Shown here piece by piece: positions 52,963 to 63,632 of a stretch of DNA of 64,000 bases. This stretch comes from Bacteroidales bacterium. Lineage in GTDB: Bacteria > Bacteroidota > Bacteroidia > Bacteroidales > WCHB1-69. How positions within the stretch are numbered: position 1 is the first letter of the stretch; every line of letters starts with the position of its first letter. The position numbers and the translations under genes were made by a program. The notes under the pieces are model-generated. The model searched no databases. It saw nothing but the letters and a program-made list of their open reading frames with translations, and was not told the origin of the DNA. The stretch spans positions 1 through 64,000 of the forward strand of contig JAFXSR010000004.1 in the NCBI GenBank assembly GCA_017525505.1. The letters are read 5' to 3'.

Positions 52963-53484
52963 ATGAAAAACGAATATTATTATTTGGGGCATATAACAAA
53001 GCCGTTTGGAATAAAGGGCCAGCTGTGTTGCTATTTCGATACCGATGAGCCGGAGAAATACGCCAATCTGGATGCGGTCTTCATCGATTTGGACGATGAA
53101 ATGCTCCCTTATCTGATTGAAGATATCCAGTATCGTGGCGCCAACACCTTTGTCATCAAGTTTGCGGATGTGGATGAGGAAGAGGCCAAGGGCTTGGTTA
53201 AGGCTGAGTTATTCCTCCCTTTGTCGGATTTGCCCCCACTCACCGGCAACAAGTTCTATTTCCACGAAGTCATAGGTTTCAAGGTGATTGACGAGGAGAA
53301 AGGGGAGGTCGGTACTTGTCAGGATTTCATCGATATCAGTCATCATCCGATTATGCAGATCGACCACGATGGGGTGGAGGTGCTGATTCCTGCCATTGAC
53401 GAGATTTTCAGGAAGGTGGACCGGGAGAACAGAATAATTTACATTCAGGCTCCGGAAGGACTGATTGATGTCTATCTATCATAA
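52963..53484 (+). CDS. rimM: 16S rRNA processing protein RimM
   Basis: 173 residues. RimM assists late maturation of the 30S subunit. The N-terminal RimM domain (YLGHITKPFGIKGQLCCYF) and a C-terminal PRC-barrel half (FYFHEVIGFKVIDEEKGEVG, then EVLIPAIDEIFRKVDRENR) are both recognisable. It follows rpsP but is separated by a terminator and a repeat tract; trmD and rplS, frequent partners, are absent here. Confidence 0.93.
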   Translation: MKNEYYYLGHITKPFGIKGQLCCYFDTDEPEKYANLDAVFIDLDDEMLPYLIEDIQYRGANTFVIKFADVDEEEAKGLVKAELFLPLSDLPPLTGNKFYFHEVIGFKVIDEEKGEVGTCQDFIDISHHPIMQIDHDGVEVLIPAIDEIFRKVDRENRIIYIQAPEGLIDVYLS

Positions 53485-53511
53485 ATAATTGATATACAAA
53501 TGATAAAATCC

Positions 53512-53545
53512 AAATCCTGTCATTTTTTGTGGCGGGATTTTTTTT
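53512..53545 (+). terminator. Rho-independent terminator after rimM
   Basis: AAATCCTGTCA pairs with TGGCGGGATTT (11 pairs, two G-U) around a T-rich loop, followed by a T run. Confidence 0.85.
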
Positions 53546-53614
53546 GGTCTTTTTTTCGTTGAAAAAAAACGCAAAAAAGCCGTGTCCAAGTGTTTCTATA
53601 TGGAAAATTTTTAT

Positions 53615-53622
53615 TATTTTTG
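53615..53622 (+). promoter_or_regulatory. -7 promoter box for the giant T9SS protein
   Basis: TATTTTTG, 78 bases before ATG 53701. Confidence 0.6.
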
Positions 53623-53700
53623 TCTTTTGCAAAAACTGATATATAATATATTCAATTAAAAGGGAAAAGTTAAAATTAGTATCAATACAACATTCTGAAA

Positions 53701-56700
53701 ATGAAAAAATTATTCTTCTTTTTGGTCGTAATGGTGATGCCGTTTGTCCTGTCAGCCCAGCTCATGGATACCGCCGTCGTTTTTTATGAAAACTTTGATG
53801 GTTCCACAATCAAGATGACATCAACAACTAATCAAGGTGTACCACATTGGGGTATTGTTTCAAATTTGTTCCAATCACCCTCCTCGTCTTACCACGTTAC
53901 GTTGCAACCAACAGCAATAAATATGGCTTGCTGGACGAGAGCGATCGAGGTGGATCGGTCATACCCGTATGTGTATTTGCAGTTCGATCATATCTGCAAG
54001 GTTAACAACAACGACCGCAGCTTTATTGCGTATCAGATTTCGACAGGCTATTCTGCTCAAGGGGATATCCAGTTCGGATCGCCGGTGCCACTGAATGATC
54101 TCACGATCAACAGCCCTTATTATCACGGACATGCGGAGTCCATTACCGAAGGTAATGTGTCACAAAACTGGTATTCCACATGGGTTCCGAATAACAACAC
54201 TGCCGTTCCGAGTAATGCGTGGTGGAAAACGGAGTTGCTCGACATGACACAATTTGTGGTGGGCGCAACTAATGAGTATTTCCGTATCCGTTTTAACAAC
54301 ACCCACGCTTCCGGTACGGGTTCCGGTACGGAGGTGTGCGCCGGTTGGTATCTTGACAATGTAAAGGTGATTTATTCCAATGTGGAGTTGGTTCCACCGG
54401 AAATCAACATCACGCAAACCCATTATACCAACAATAATGGTCAACCCCAGAACAGAATTTTTACGGGAACGATCAACGACTTCACGGGTCCTTTCGTTAT
54501 CAATGCCACCCTTACTGACAATGATGCCATAGACACCTCCTCTGTGCGTTGCTGGTACGAGACAAGTACCGGTGAGATGGATACTCTTCCCAACCAAATG
54601 CAATACTACCAAATCGGCTACGGCCAAGTGTCCTACAGTTGGGAAATTCCCATGCAGTGCTACGGTACAACCATCACCTATCACATCTCTGTCAAGGATG
54701 TGCATGGCAGCAAGTGCTATGAGACCAAAACCTTTACCTTGAACACTACCCAGACTTTGGCGGTGAATGATGCCAAAATGGAGCCGGAGTCATTCCAATT
54801 GCCGGTATATCCCGAACGTATGACCACCGGTCAGAGCTATCCGGTGAAGGTTGCGTTCCGTAACAAGGGACTTGCTACCGACGCCAACCCCAACCGTATG
54901 ACTTCCGCCACTTTCGGATGGAGTGTCAATGGGGTTCAGAAACCCAATGCTACATGGACTGGTGACTTGTGCTTGGACTATACAGACACCATTGAGGTGG
55001 GTACCCACATTGCCTTGCGCGATTCCAACTATATCAAGGTTTGGCTGATATCGCGTAACGGAGTTACGAACCTGGAACGCCGCTCGGATGATACTATCAA
55101 GTATGACGGCTACGCTTGTGACAGCGCTTTGTCGGGAACTTACACCTTGGGTGGCCCTGGTGCCGATTTCCCCACGGTGAAGTTCATGAAGGAGCGTTTT
55201 TATCGTTGCGGCCTTGACGGTCCTGTGACTATCAACATAAATGCCGGCACATATACCGGTTTCGCTTTTGACGACCAGTATCCTGGACTGAGCAGCACCA
55301 ACACCATCACCTTCCAGGCTGCTCCTGGTGTGAGCAGAAGTTCGGTTGTCATTACGAATTCGGGCAACGAGCCTCCGGTGAAATTTACGCAGATGGCGTA
55401 TGTCACCATCAGAAATGTGACCATCCGGAATACCAATGTGGGCCGTTGCGTTGAGTTTGTCGGCATTGCTTCACATGATATTGCTATCGACAATTGCGAT
55501 ATTCAGGGTGTTACCTCCACTGCAACACCTTATTACAACTCTTCGGCTATCGCGCGTACAAGTACCGCGACACCGTTCACCACAGGTGGCTCGGGTGACC
55601 ATGATATGAGTTTCACAAACAATACCATCAGCGGGGTGAACTTTGGTTTCTATTTCACAGGTACTACGAATGCCGCCTATAAGGAAGATAATTTCGTGGT
55701 AAGCGGCAATACCATCAACTGTACGGTAACAGGTATAAGTGCTACACAGTCCAAGAGATGGACAATCGATGGCAACCGTATCAACCAGCAAGCCACCGCT
55801 TCAGATTTGAACTTTGTGGGTGTCGCAGTGCAGAATTCCACAAACTTCCACAGCGTTTCAGCCAATAGTATCAGGATGAACGAACGTGGCGGTACAGGTA
55901 TTTCTTTCACCACATACGCCAACTCGACGGGGGTAACCACCATGATGAACGTGGCCAACAATGAAATCATCAACAAAGCTACAGTGACTGCCAGATATAA
56001 CATCATGGTGCAGAATTCAAAAATGATGAATATTTACCATAACAGCAGTTATATACATTCTTTGGTGGATATCGCACAGTCTGCCCCGATCTATATCACC
56101 GGTGCTTCATCTTCCACCAACAACATTAACATCTATAACAACATTTTCTACAACGCCAGTACTTCGGCAGAGAATAAGAACTATGCTGTTTACTTGAACT
56201 ATACTTCAGCTACGGCTCTCGCCAATACTGTCAAGCTGAATAACAATGAGTATTATTCAGTAGGTAATTCCTTGGGATGGTTTGTGGCTCCTCGTAACAC
56301 CTTTGCAGAATGGCAAGGCGCTTTGTCCAGCCGTGGTGAAGATACAACCTCCATCAATGTCCCCATCAATTTTGTGTCACCGACAGATTCTTTGGTGCCC
56401 GAACAATATGAGGGTCTGGAATGTCTTCCTGTGAATGGAGTTTCCACAGATATCAGAGGCACCTCACGTTACAGCACCATCACTTTCATGGGCTGCTACA
56501 CAAGAGCCATTCCTGCAACTGACTTGGCCTTGACAGTCTTGACATCTCCTGTGTTGGGCAATGAGTGCCCCGCAGACCATTATCCTATTAAGGTGATGGT
56601 GAAGAATACTGGTAGCGCGAACTTGAATTTCGCCACCAAGCCTGCCACCATTTCGTACACCATCGGCACCACTACGGGTTCGATGACAGTGAATTCAGGT

Positions 56701-59700
56701 ACAGTTGCTCCGTTGCAGAGCAGAGAAGTGACTGTGGTAGCCAACTTCCCGGTTTCCATCAATACAGTGTACAATTATAGTTTCAACATTCATGTGAATG
56801 GAGACAACAATACCCAGAACGATTCGTTGGCAGGCTCTTTCGAGATTCAGGCCGCTTTCCCGTATTATGAGGAAGTGTTCTCCTCCAACGATTTGCATCC
56901 TTCATGGCGTTTTGAACAGATAAGCACTGCAGGTGCAGGTAACTGGACGGTTCAGACAGGAGCGGGCACTTATCCCAACATCTCACCGAACTATGGTTTG
57001 GGACGTTTGTTCTTCAACTCCAAGGTGTTTGCCAACAACACTGAGTCGCGCGCTATTATGCCGGTGACTATCTTGCAGGGCGCAAGCACACCGATTTTGG
57101 AATATTGGTTCGCCCATGACAACACCGGCAACAGTAGTACAGAAGGTGTAACCGTGAGAATCTCCACCGATGGAGGTGCTACCTATTCTGATGTTCCTTC
57201 AACGAATACCGCTGGTGTGACCTCTACCTTGGTGAAACGTTACAATTCAGCCTATACTACTCCGGGTTGGGAGAAATATATGGTTGACTTGGCAGGTTAT
57301 AGCAACCAAAACTGTATATACATTGCCTTTGACGCAAAATCCAATGCCAAGAACAATATCAACATTGACCGCGTGGTGGTGAGAAACTTCCATAACAACG
57401 ACTTGGCGGTGAATGATATTTGGGCTTTGGGTGAGAATCCCACTCAACATCAGGTGTCACCGAGAATTTACGCTAATATTAGCAACGAGGGTCGTAATAC
57501 ACAGACCAACTTCAAGATGATGCTCGAAATCACAGGCGCCAATACGTACAGAGACACCATCACTGTGCCGTCGCTGGCATCCAGAAGCAGCATGGTGGTG
57601 TCCTTCAACGGGGCGCACTTGAACAATCCTGGCGACAATATCGTGAGAGTGTATTGTGAGCCGGATATGAACAATGATAATAATGAGCACACTTGGCAGA
57701 TGACCACCACCCTCAATGAGGTGGGTTATGCAACAGATTCTGTTGTTGCGGGACAGCATGTAACCTACTCGACCATTGCTGTTGGAGGTACTGATCATAT
57801 CGCATACGTGAATAAATATAATATGGTGGACACATTGATTGCCACTCATGTGAAGGCCTTCATCACCAATACCGCTAACAACAGCAATGTGGGCCGTCAT
57901 TTCCGCTTTATCGTTGCCGACGCGTCAGGAAACATCATCGAGAGTTCGGACGAGATGACAGTGACTGCCGCTATGGAGAACCAGTGGGTGATGGGCGAAA
58001 TCAACAATTATGCATTGACCAGCACCAACGGTTCCTTGTATGTGGGTATTGAGATGCTGGATGGCGGTACTTATCTTGGCGTTCAGGAGGAGGCTCCTCT
58101 GAGAGACACCACCTATTATACTTTGACCAATGGAACATTGACTGCCTCGACGGTGGGTCGTCAGATGATTAATGCCTTGGTTGAAAGCTGTATGACTCAC
58201 GAAATCGCCATGCTTTCGTTGGTACACCCGTTGACCAATTGCGACCTTGGACATGAGAACATTGTGGTGAAGATAACCAATAATGGTACTATCGCCTTAC
58301 AGCCCGGAACACCAGTGTATTATACCATCAATGGTGGTACTCCGGTGGCTTCTACCATCACAGAAACGATTGGCAGCCATGAAACGGTAAATTATACTTT
58401 CCCGGTACAGTACGATTTCACCAACAACCAGGTGAATGTGGACGTGCCTTATGCGATAAAGATGTGGTTTGATGTGGTTTCTGGCGACCGTGTCCGCTTC
58501 AATGATACTTTGAGTGTGACCATTGAGTCGTATGGCAAGTCCCCGATGCCGACGGTCACCAGTCCTGTTCATGCCAACTATCATGAGACAGCCACTTTGA
58601 CTGCCACGGACGCCACGACAGGCAACGCTCATTTCTGGTATGCCAATACCGGTTATGAATCATGGCAGTTGCAGTATGTGGGCGATCCGTTTATTACTCC
58701 GGCCGTATATTATGACACAACTTACTATGTGGCATCCGCTCCCGCAGATTTCTATACTCCACAAGTAGGCGCAGAGACTCATGCGACAACTGCCAACAAT
58801 ATCACTCAGCCATTCGTTTTCACCAATGGTTTCTCCCGTGGTAAACTGTTGTACAAGGCCAATGAACTGAATGCCAATGGCAAATTGACCCAGATCAGCC
58901 TGTATGTCAGCAATGCCGCTGATGGCGATCAGGGTATTCCGATGAGACTGTATGCGATGAACACAGAGCTGACCAGCCTCAGTGCCGGCCCGGTAAGTAC
59001 TTGGAATGATGAAATTGCTGAAGCTACCTTGATTTATGATGGCAGTTATTTCTTCAATACCACAGGTTGGGTTTCTTTCAATTTGCCCGAACCTATGGAA
59101 TATGAGGGCAACAGCATCCTGATTTTGACCGAGACTTATTGCGGTGGCTCTAACTGTGCCGCTGCATCAGGCTCGGCCAATTATCCGAAATTCAATTCCG
59201 CCGCGGCTACGAACTGTGTGTTGTACAAAGGTGTCAACAATTCAGAGTCCGCTTATTCAGGCAATTATACCACCAATAACAAACGTCTGGTGATGAAGTT
59301 CCAGTTTGTGGATGCCGATTGCCAGAGTGAAAAGGTTCCGGTACAGGTTATCGCTGACAACGTGCCTGTTTATGATGTGGAACCGATGGAGCTGATCTAT
59401 CCTGTGACCAATACTTGTACTATGTTGGATGAACATATTGTGGTGAAGGTGAAGAACCTGATCAACAACACCATTCCTGCGAATACGGTGGAAATAAAAG
59501 CCAAATTTAACAACGTGACGCTGACGCAGATTGTGGATGAGCCTTTTGCCCCGAACGAAGAGAAAGAGGTGACCTTCACCAACACCTTCGACTTCAGAGC
59601 TCCTACCGCTGATGAGACATACAATTATACCATTGTGACTGACCTGATCGGCACCCCTGCTTATCGTGGTAATGACACACTTAGAGGTTCGTTTGTTTCC

Positions 59701-62700
59701 AAGAAGACCGCAATCCTTCCTGATGATATAGAGGTGTCGGGCGAGTATCTGCATACCTATACCATCACTCGTCAGAATACTACCGTGACAAAATGGTATT
59801 ATCAGAATGCCGCTACCATGGACAGTGTGTTGGTACAAACCAATCCCTATTCTTTCACCACTCCGGTTCTGTATGATACCGCTTTGTATTATGTCTATGG
59901 TATTACCCCGGGTACCAACTGTGTAACCAGAAAGATGAGATATCAGATTGACGTGACCACTCCGTTGCACGATATCAGCACTGATGAATTGCTTGCACCT
60001 GTTTCATTCCAATGCGGTGTTACCAATGCCAACCTTCAGGTGAGAATCAGCGACACTTGGCCCACCTCTGATACCATTCCGGCAAACAGCTTTAAGTTGA
60101 AAGCGGACTTCACGGGTGCCGCCACTACATCTGTGCAGCATACTATCAGCCAGCCGATATACTCAGGTGAGCCTGTGGATATCACTTTCGGCAATGCTGT
60201 CACTTTGGGATCCGCTACTCAAAATAATATATACAATTATACTATATATTCTAACCCTGTGAACTCCTCCATGTATGTGTACCGTGCCAACGATACCATC
60301 ACGGGTTCGCTGTATGTTCCTGCCACTCCCGCCACCCCCGCAGACATTCCCAATGTCAATGCTCCGTATGGTGGCACGGCTACTGTAACGCCTACTTCCA
60401 CTACTTTCAACCAGTACTATTTCTATGATCAGCCGACTGGCGGAACCGCCTTGGCTCAGGGTACTTCCTTTACCACACCGGAAATCATGGCCAATCCCAC
60501 CTATTTCTACTATAGTGGTAGAATCCTTGATCCTGAGTTCGCTGTTTCGTCAACGGTGGGTACCGCTTCTGTTTCCAATAATACGAAGCCTTTTGATTTT
60601 ACCAAGGAGCATTCAGTGGGTATTATCATGTACACTGCGGATGAATTGGGTATATCCAAGGGTATTATTGACACCATCTCCTTCTATGTTCACACTACGG
60701 GAAGTGGACAAATACCTGTTAGATTGTATTTGAAGAATGATACCACTTTCGTGGCCAATGGTTATCCGAATCTGACCCCCGTTTTGGTGAACCAGTTATA
60801 TCAGAATAATTGGAACAATTTGACCAATGGCGCTACGCTTATTGTTGACGGTTTGTTCGAATTCGATCAACCTGGATGGTATAGCTTCCTGATTCCGGGA
60901 GGATTCCAGTACACAGGCAATAGTTTGTTGTTGATGACCGAGCATCATGGCAGGAATACCACATTGGGTTATTCAGCACCTGTATTCAGATCCACCAATG
61001 TGCCGTCAGTGCCGAATTCGACCTATAACAAGAGAATTGTGTATTATAGTACAGACAATGACTTCAATCCGGCCCTGGGAACAATGTCGCAGGGAACCGT
61101 CAGATTCAATACCAAATTCAGTGTCAGCTATGCTTGCGAATCTGCCAACAGAGGTGTGATCACAGTACATACGGCTGTGCCGAATATCGATTTGGATGTG
61201 GTAAGCATTGATAATCCTACCACACCGAACTCGGCATATACCAATGCTGAAACAGTGACGATCAAGTTGGCCAACCACGGTAGCAATGTCGCCAACAGCT
61301 ATAGCCTGAGTTATCAGTTGGAGGGACAAGCTCCTGTGACGGTGAGTAACCCTGTGGCAGTGCCGAGCAATGATACGGTAACATATTCATTCACCACAGC
61401 TGTGGATTTGTCTGCGGTTTACTTCCCGATGAACTTTAAGGTTTATGTGACCTGTGCCGCTGACGAGCATCCGCAAAATGATACGGTTGTGATGTCGTTG
61501 CAAAAAGATTTTTGCGAGTCAGGTTCACAGAATGCGGTCGGCCCATGCATTGCCAATGTGAAATTCGCGGGTATCGACAACCTGCCATTGCCAGCGGACT
61601 GGACTCCATTTGGCACGGCTGACACCGTAGCCTACACGGATTATACCAGATCGGTTGCTCCGGCTGTCTTGGTGAAAGGTCAGACTTATCCTGTCAGTAT
61701 CACCAACGCTTTCGCCGCAAACAATGGTTTGAAGTTGTACAAGTATGTCTTCATTGATTATAACCAGGATGGTGAGTTTACACTTACAGGCACCGGTAGT
61801 GAGAGAATTGTCAATATTACCGCAAATTCTTTCAACAACCAGCATCCGGAAAACGCCACTTCCGAAGCGTTAATCACCGTGCCGACAACGGCATTGGAGG
61901 GTACTACCTTGATGAGAGTGATTGCCTCAACGGCAACCAACGTGGCCAATACAGGTTGTGGCTATTTTGCACAAGGTGAAGCCGAAGACTATATGGTGAC
62001 CATCAGGGGTGCGTTTGACAATGACTTGGCTGTGGTAGATTACTTGCAGCCTTCAGGTGTGTCTTGTCCCGACTCCAGAGCCAATATCAAGGTTTATGTG
62101 CGCAACACAGGTTTGAATACACTGACCTTCACAGGCTCCAACCCTCTTACACTGACAGCAGAGGTGAGCGGCGCTATCCAGGGTACTTATACCCAGTCGT
62201 TCTCCTTCGGCACCATCGCTCCGGGCGAAACCATGACTTTCACCATTCCTGGAGCTAACTTCAGCACAGTGGGCAGTTATACGGTTGTGACCACTTTGGC
62301 ATACATGTCCGATGAATATCCTGTGAACAATTCATGGAAGACCTCCTTCACCGTAGGTAACCTTACCGTGGATACTGTTCCTCGTCTGGAAACCTTTGAC
62401 GAGACAATCACCGATCCCGAATCTCCTTTCACTGATTTCTGGACTGTGGCCACTTCAAGCAGCGCTTACAAGTGGACTATCCAGACAGCACCCGCTGCCA
62501 ATAACCCGACGGCAGGTCCGTCACAAGACCATTCAAGCAACAACATGGACCAGTTCGCAGTGGCTCCCGGCAGAAGCAACCAGACTTCGAACACTGCTTA
62601 TACAACACTGACCACCAACTGCCTCGATTTGCATTATCGCGACGGTTATCCTATCCAGATGGATTATTGGGAACATATATGTGGTGCTGACAATGCCACT

Positions 62701-63576
62701 GGAACCCTCTTGGTTCAGGTAGGTACGGGCGATCATTTCGTGACCATCGACTCGGTGGTTGGTCCTACACAGTCCTCTATCGCCGCTTACTGGAAACAGA
62801 GAATTGTCATGTTCAGTGACAATGACGAGGTGGCCAAGGTGAGATTCAGAACCAAATCCCATACCCGTTTGATGGATATCGCATTGGATGACATTAACTT
62901 CGGCCACGGAAAACCCGATCTCGGTATCGCGGAGATCCTTTACCCCTACGACTTCAGAGATCCGGACGGCTCCTGCATGGTGTTTGGTGACACCATCTAT
63001 CCTGTTGTCAGAGTGGTGAACGCAGGTCTTGCTCCTGTTGAGTCGTTCGAGATTACCGGTAAACTGAAAGTGGGTTACGATGTCATCACCTTTACCGAGA
63101 CTTGGCAAGCGGAAGTGGTTGACGGTGTGACCCAGTATTTCATGTCGGAAGACACTCTTGAGTATGTCTTCACGAATGGATTCCCGGTATTCGCCACCAC
63201 CGCTTTCTCTGACTTTGAAGCCATTGTGACCATCGATCAAGATGAAAATCCGTACAATGACAATTATACTATCCATCCATGTACCACTACAGGTATTGAG
63301 GATTATGTGAAGGAAGGCGGTCTGGTGCTGAACCAGAATGTGCCGAATCCGGCAGAAAACAGAACCCGCATCAGCTTCATGGCACCGAGAGCTGGCAAAG
63401 CTGTGATCGAGGTCTTCACGCTTACCGGTCAGAAACTTCATAGTGAAGCCCTCAATGCACAGTTCGGTGAAAACTATATCGATTTGAACACTACCTCCTT
63501 CGCTGCCGGCATGTACCTCTATACCCTCCAGTTCGAAGATGCCGTGCTGAGTAAGAAGATGGTTATTCAGAAATAA
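53701..63576 (+). CDS. Giant T9SS-secreted multidomain surface protein
   Basis: 3,291 residues. A signal peptide (FFFLVVMVMPFVLSAQ) starts it and a type A T9SS sorting domain ends it (from about residue 3211: NQNVPNPAENRTRISF ... AGMYLYTLQFED ... KKMVIQK), so it is carried across the outer membrane. In between lie an anchor-type jelly-roll domain (about 25-230), a right-handed parallel beta-helix (about 480-880), a second and third jelly-roll of the choice-of-anchor type (about 1050-1230, 2889-3060), a GEVED domain (about 2680-2770, YKYVFIDYNQDGEF) and at least eight CARDB-like Ig-fold units marked by LAVND/PIKVMVKNTG-type phrases (about 940, 1234, 1501, 1891, 2090, 2496, 2774, 3070). No catalytic motif is visible; adhesion or polymer binding is likely. 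One gene with its own promoter. Confidence 0.93.
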   Translation: MKKLFFFLVVMVMPFVLSAQLMDTAVVFYENFDGSTIKMTSTTNQGVPHWGIVSNLFQSPSSSYHVTLQPTAINMACWTRAIEVDRSYPYVYLQFDHICKVNNNDRSFIAYQISTGYSAQGDIQFGSPVPLNDLTINSPYYHGHAESITEGNVSQNWYSTWVPNNNTAVPSNAWWKTELLDMTQFVVGATNEYFRIRFNNTHASGTGSGTEVCAGWYLDNVKVIYSNVELVPPEINITQTHYTNNNGQPQNRIFTGTINDFTGPFVINATLTDNDAIDTSSVRCWYETSTGEMDTLPNQMQYYQIGYGQVSYSWEIPMQCYGTTITYHISVKDVHGSKCYETKTFTLNTTQTLAVNDAKMEPESFQLPVYPERMTTGQSYPVKVAFRNKGLATDANPNRMTSATFGWSVNGVQKPNATWTGDLCLDYTDTIEVGTHIALRDSNYIKVWLISRNGVTNLERRSDDTIKYDGYACDSALSGTYTLGGPGADFPTVKFMKERFYRCGLDGPVTININAGTYTGFAFDDQYPGLSSTNTITFQAAPGVSRSSVVITNSGNEPPVKFTQMAYVTIRNVTIRNTNVGRCVEFVGIASHDIAIDNCDIQGVTSTATPYYNSSAIARTSTATPFTTGGSGDHDMSFTNNTISGVNFGFYFTGTTNAAYKEDNFVVSGNTINCTVTGISATQSKRWTIDGNRINQQATASDLNFVGVAVQNSTNFHSVSANSIRMNERGGTGISFTTYANSTGVTTMMNVANNEIINKATVTARYNIMVQNSKMMNIYHNSSYIHSLVDIAQSAPIYITGASSSTNNINIYNNIFYNASTSAENKNYAVYLNYTSATALANTVKLNNNEYYSVGNSLGWFVAPRNTFAEWQGALSSRGEDTTSINVPINFVSPTDSLVPEQYEGLECLPVNGVSTDIRGTSRYSTITFMGCYTRAIPATDLALTVLTSPVLGNECPADHYPIKVMVKNTGSANLNFATKPATISYTIGTTTGSMTVNSGTVAPLQSREVTVVANFPVSINTVYNYSFNIHVNGDNNTQNDSLAGSFEIQAAFPYYEEVFSSNDLHPSWRFEQISTAGAGNWTVQTGAGTYPNISPNYGLGRLFFNSKVFANNTESRAIMPVTILQGASTPILEYWFAHDNTGNSSTEGVTVRISTDGGATYSDVPSTNTAGVTSTLVKRYNSAYTTPGWEKYMVDLAGYSNQNCIYIAFDAKSNAKNNINIDRVVVRNFHNNDLAVNDIWALGENPTQHQVSPRIYANISNEGRNTQTNFKMMLEITGANTYRDTITVPSLASRSSMVVSFNGAHLNNPGDNIVRVYCEPDMNNDNNEHTWQMTTTLNEVGYATDSVVAGQHVTYSTIAVGGTDHIAYVNKYNMVDTLIATHVKAFITNTANNSNVGRHFRFIVADASGNIIESSDEMTVTAAMENQWVMGEINNYALTSTNGSLYVGIEMLDGGTYLGVQEEAPLRDTTYYTLTNGTLTASTVGRQMINALVESCMTHEIAMLSLVHPLTNCDLGHENIVVKITNNGTIALQPGTPVYYTINGGTPVASTITETIGSHETVNYTFPVQYDFTNNQVNVDVPYAIKMWFDVVSGDRVRFNDTLSVTIESYGKSPMPTVTSPVHANYHETATLTATDATTGNAHFWYANTGYESWQLQYVGDPFITPAVYYDTTYYVASAPADFYTPQVGAETHATTANNITQPFVFTNGFSRGKLLYKANELNANGKLTQISLYVSNAADGDQGIPMRLYAMNTELTSLSAGPVSTWNDEIAEATLIYDGSYFFNTTGWVSFNLPEPMEYEGNSILILTETYCGGSNCAAASGSANYPKFNSAAATNCVLYKGVNNSESAYSGNYTTNNKRLVMKFQFVDADCQSEKVPVQVIADNVPVYDVEPMELIYPVTNTCTMLDEHIVVKVKNLINNTIPANTVEIKAKFNNVTLTQIVDEPFAPNEEKEVTFTNTFDFRAPTADETYNYTIVTDLIGTPAYRGNDTLRGSFVSKKTAILPDDIEVSGEYLHTYTITRQNTTVTKWYYQNAATMDSVLVQTNPYSFTTPVLYDTALYYVYGITPGTNCVTRKMRYQIDVTTPLHDISTDELLAPVSFQCGVTNANLQVRISDTWPTSDTIPANSFKLKADFTGAATTSVQHTISQPIYSGEPVDITFGNAVTLGSATQNNIYNYTIYSNPVNSSMYVYRANDTITGSLYVPATPATPADIPNVNAPYGGTATVTPTSTTFNQYYFYDQPTGGTALAQGTSFTTPEIMANPTYFYYSGRILDPEFAVSSTVGTASVSNNTKPFDFTKEHSVGIIMYTADELGISKGIIDTISFYVHTTGSGQIPVRLYLKNDTTFVANGYPNLTPVLVNQLYQNNWNNLTNGATLIVDGLFEFDQPGWYSFLIPGGFQYTGNSLLLMTEHHGRNTTLGYSAPVFRSTNVPSVPNSTYNKRIVYYSTDNDFNPALGTMSQGTVRFNTKFSVSYACESANRGVITVHTAVPNIDLDVVSIDNPTTPNSAYTNAETVTIKLANHGSNVANSYSLSYQLEGQAPVTVSNPVAVPSNDTVTYSFTTAVDLSAVYFPMNFKVYVTCAADEHPQNDTVVMSLQKDFCESGSQNAVGPCIANVKFAGIDNLPLPADWTPFGTADTVAYTDYTRSVAPAVLVKGQTYPVSITNAFAANNGLKLYKYVFIDYNQDGEFTLTGTGSERIVNITANSFNNQHPENATSEALITVPTTALEGTTLMRVIASTATNVANTGCGYFAQGEAEDYMVTIRGAFDNDLAVVDYLQPSGVSCPDSRANIKVYVRNTGLNTLTFTGSNPLTLTAEVSGAIQGTYTQSFSFGTIAPGETMTFTIPGANFSTVGSYTVVTTLAYMSDEYPVNNSWKTSFTVGNLTVDTVPRLETFDETITDPESPFTDFWTVATSSSAYKWTIQTAPAANNPTAGPSQDHSSNNMDQFAVAPGRSNQTSNTAYTTLTTNCLDLHYRDGYPIQMDYWEHICGADNATGTLLVQVGTGDHFVTIDSVVGPTQSSIAAYWKQRIVMFSDNDEVAKVRFRTKSHTRLMDIALDDINFGHGKPDLGIAEILYPYDFRDPDGSCMVFGDTIYPVVRVVNAGLAPVESFEITGKLKVGYDVITFTETWQAEVVDGVTQYFMSEDTLEYVFTNGFPVFATTAFSDFEAIVTIDQDENPYNDNYTIHPCTTTGIEDYVKEGGLVLNQNVPNPAENRTRISFMAPRAGKAVIEVFTLTGQKLHSEALNAQFGENYIDLNTTSFAAGMYLYTLQFEDAVLSKKMVIQK

Positions 63577-63632
63577 TATATAAAGACAATATTCTATTCA
63601 CTAATTTAATAATATCAAAATCTAAAACTTTT

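Noticed and set aside
62533-63441. 302-codon minus-strand frame within the giant T9SS gene, and a similar one at 59257-59970
   Set aside because: They lie inside well-defined cargo domains and read like antisense shadows (many His, Val, Ile); no promoter or start signal.
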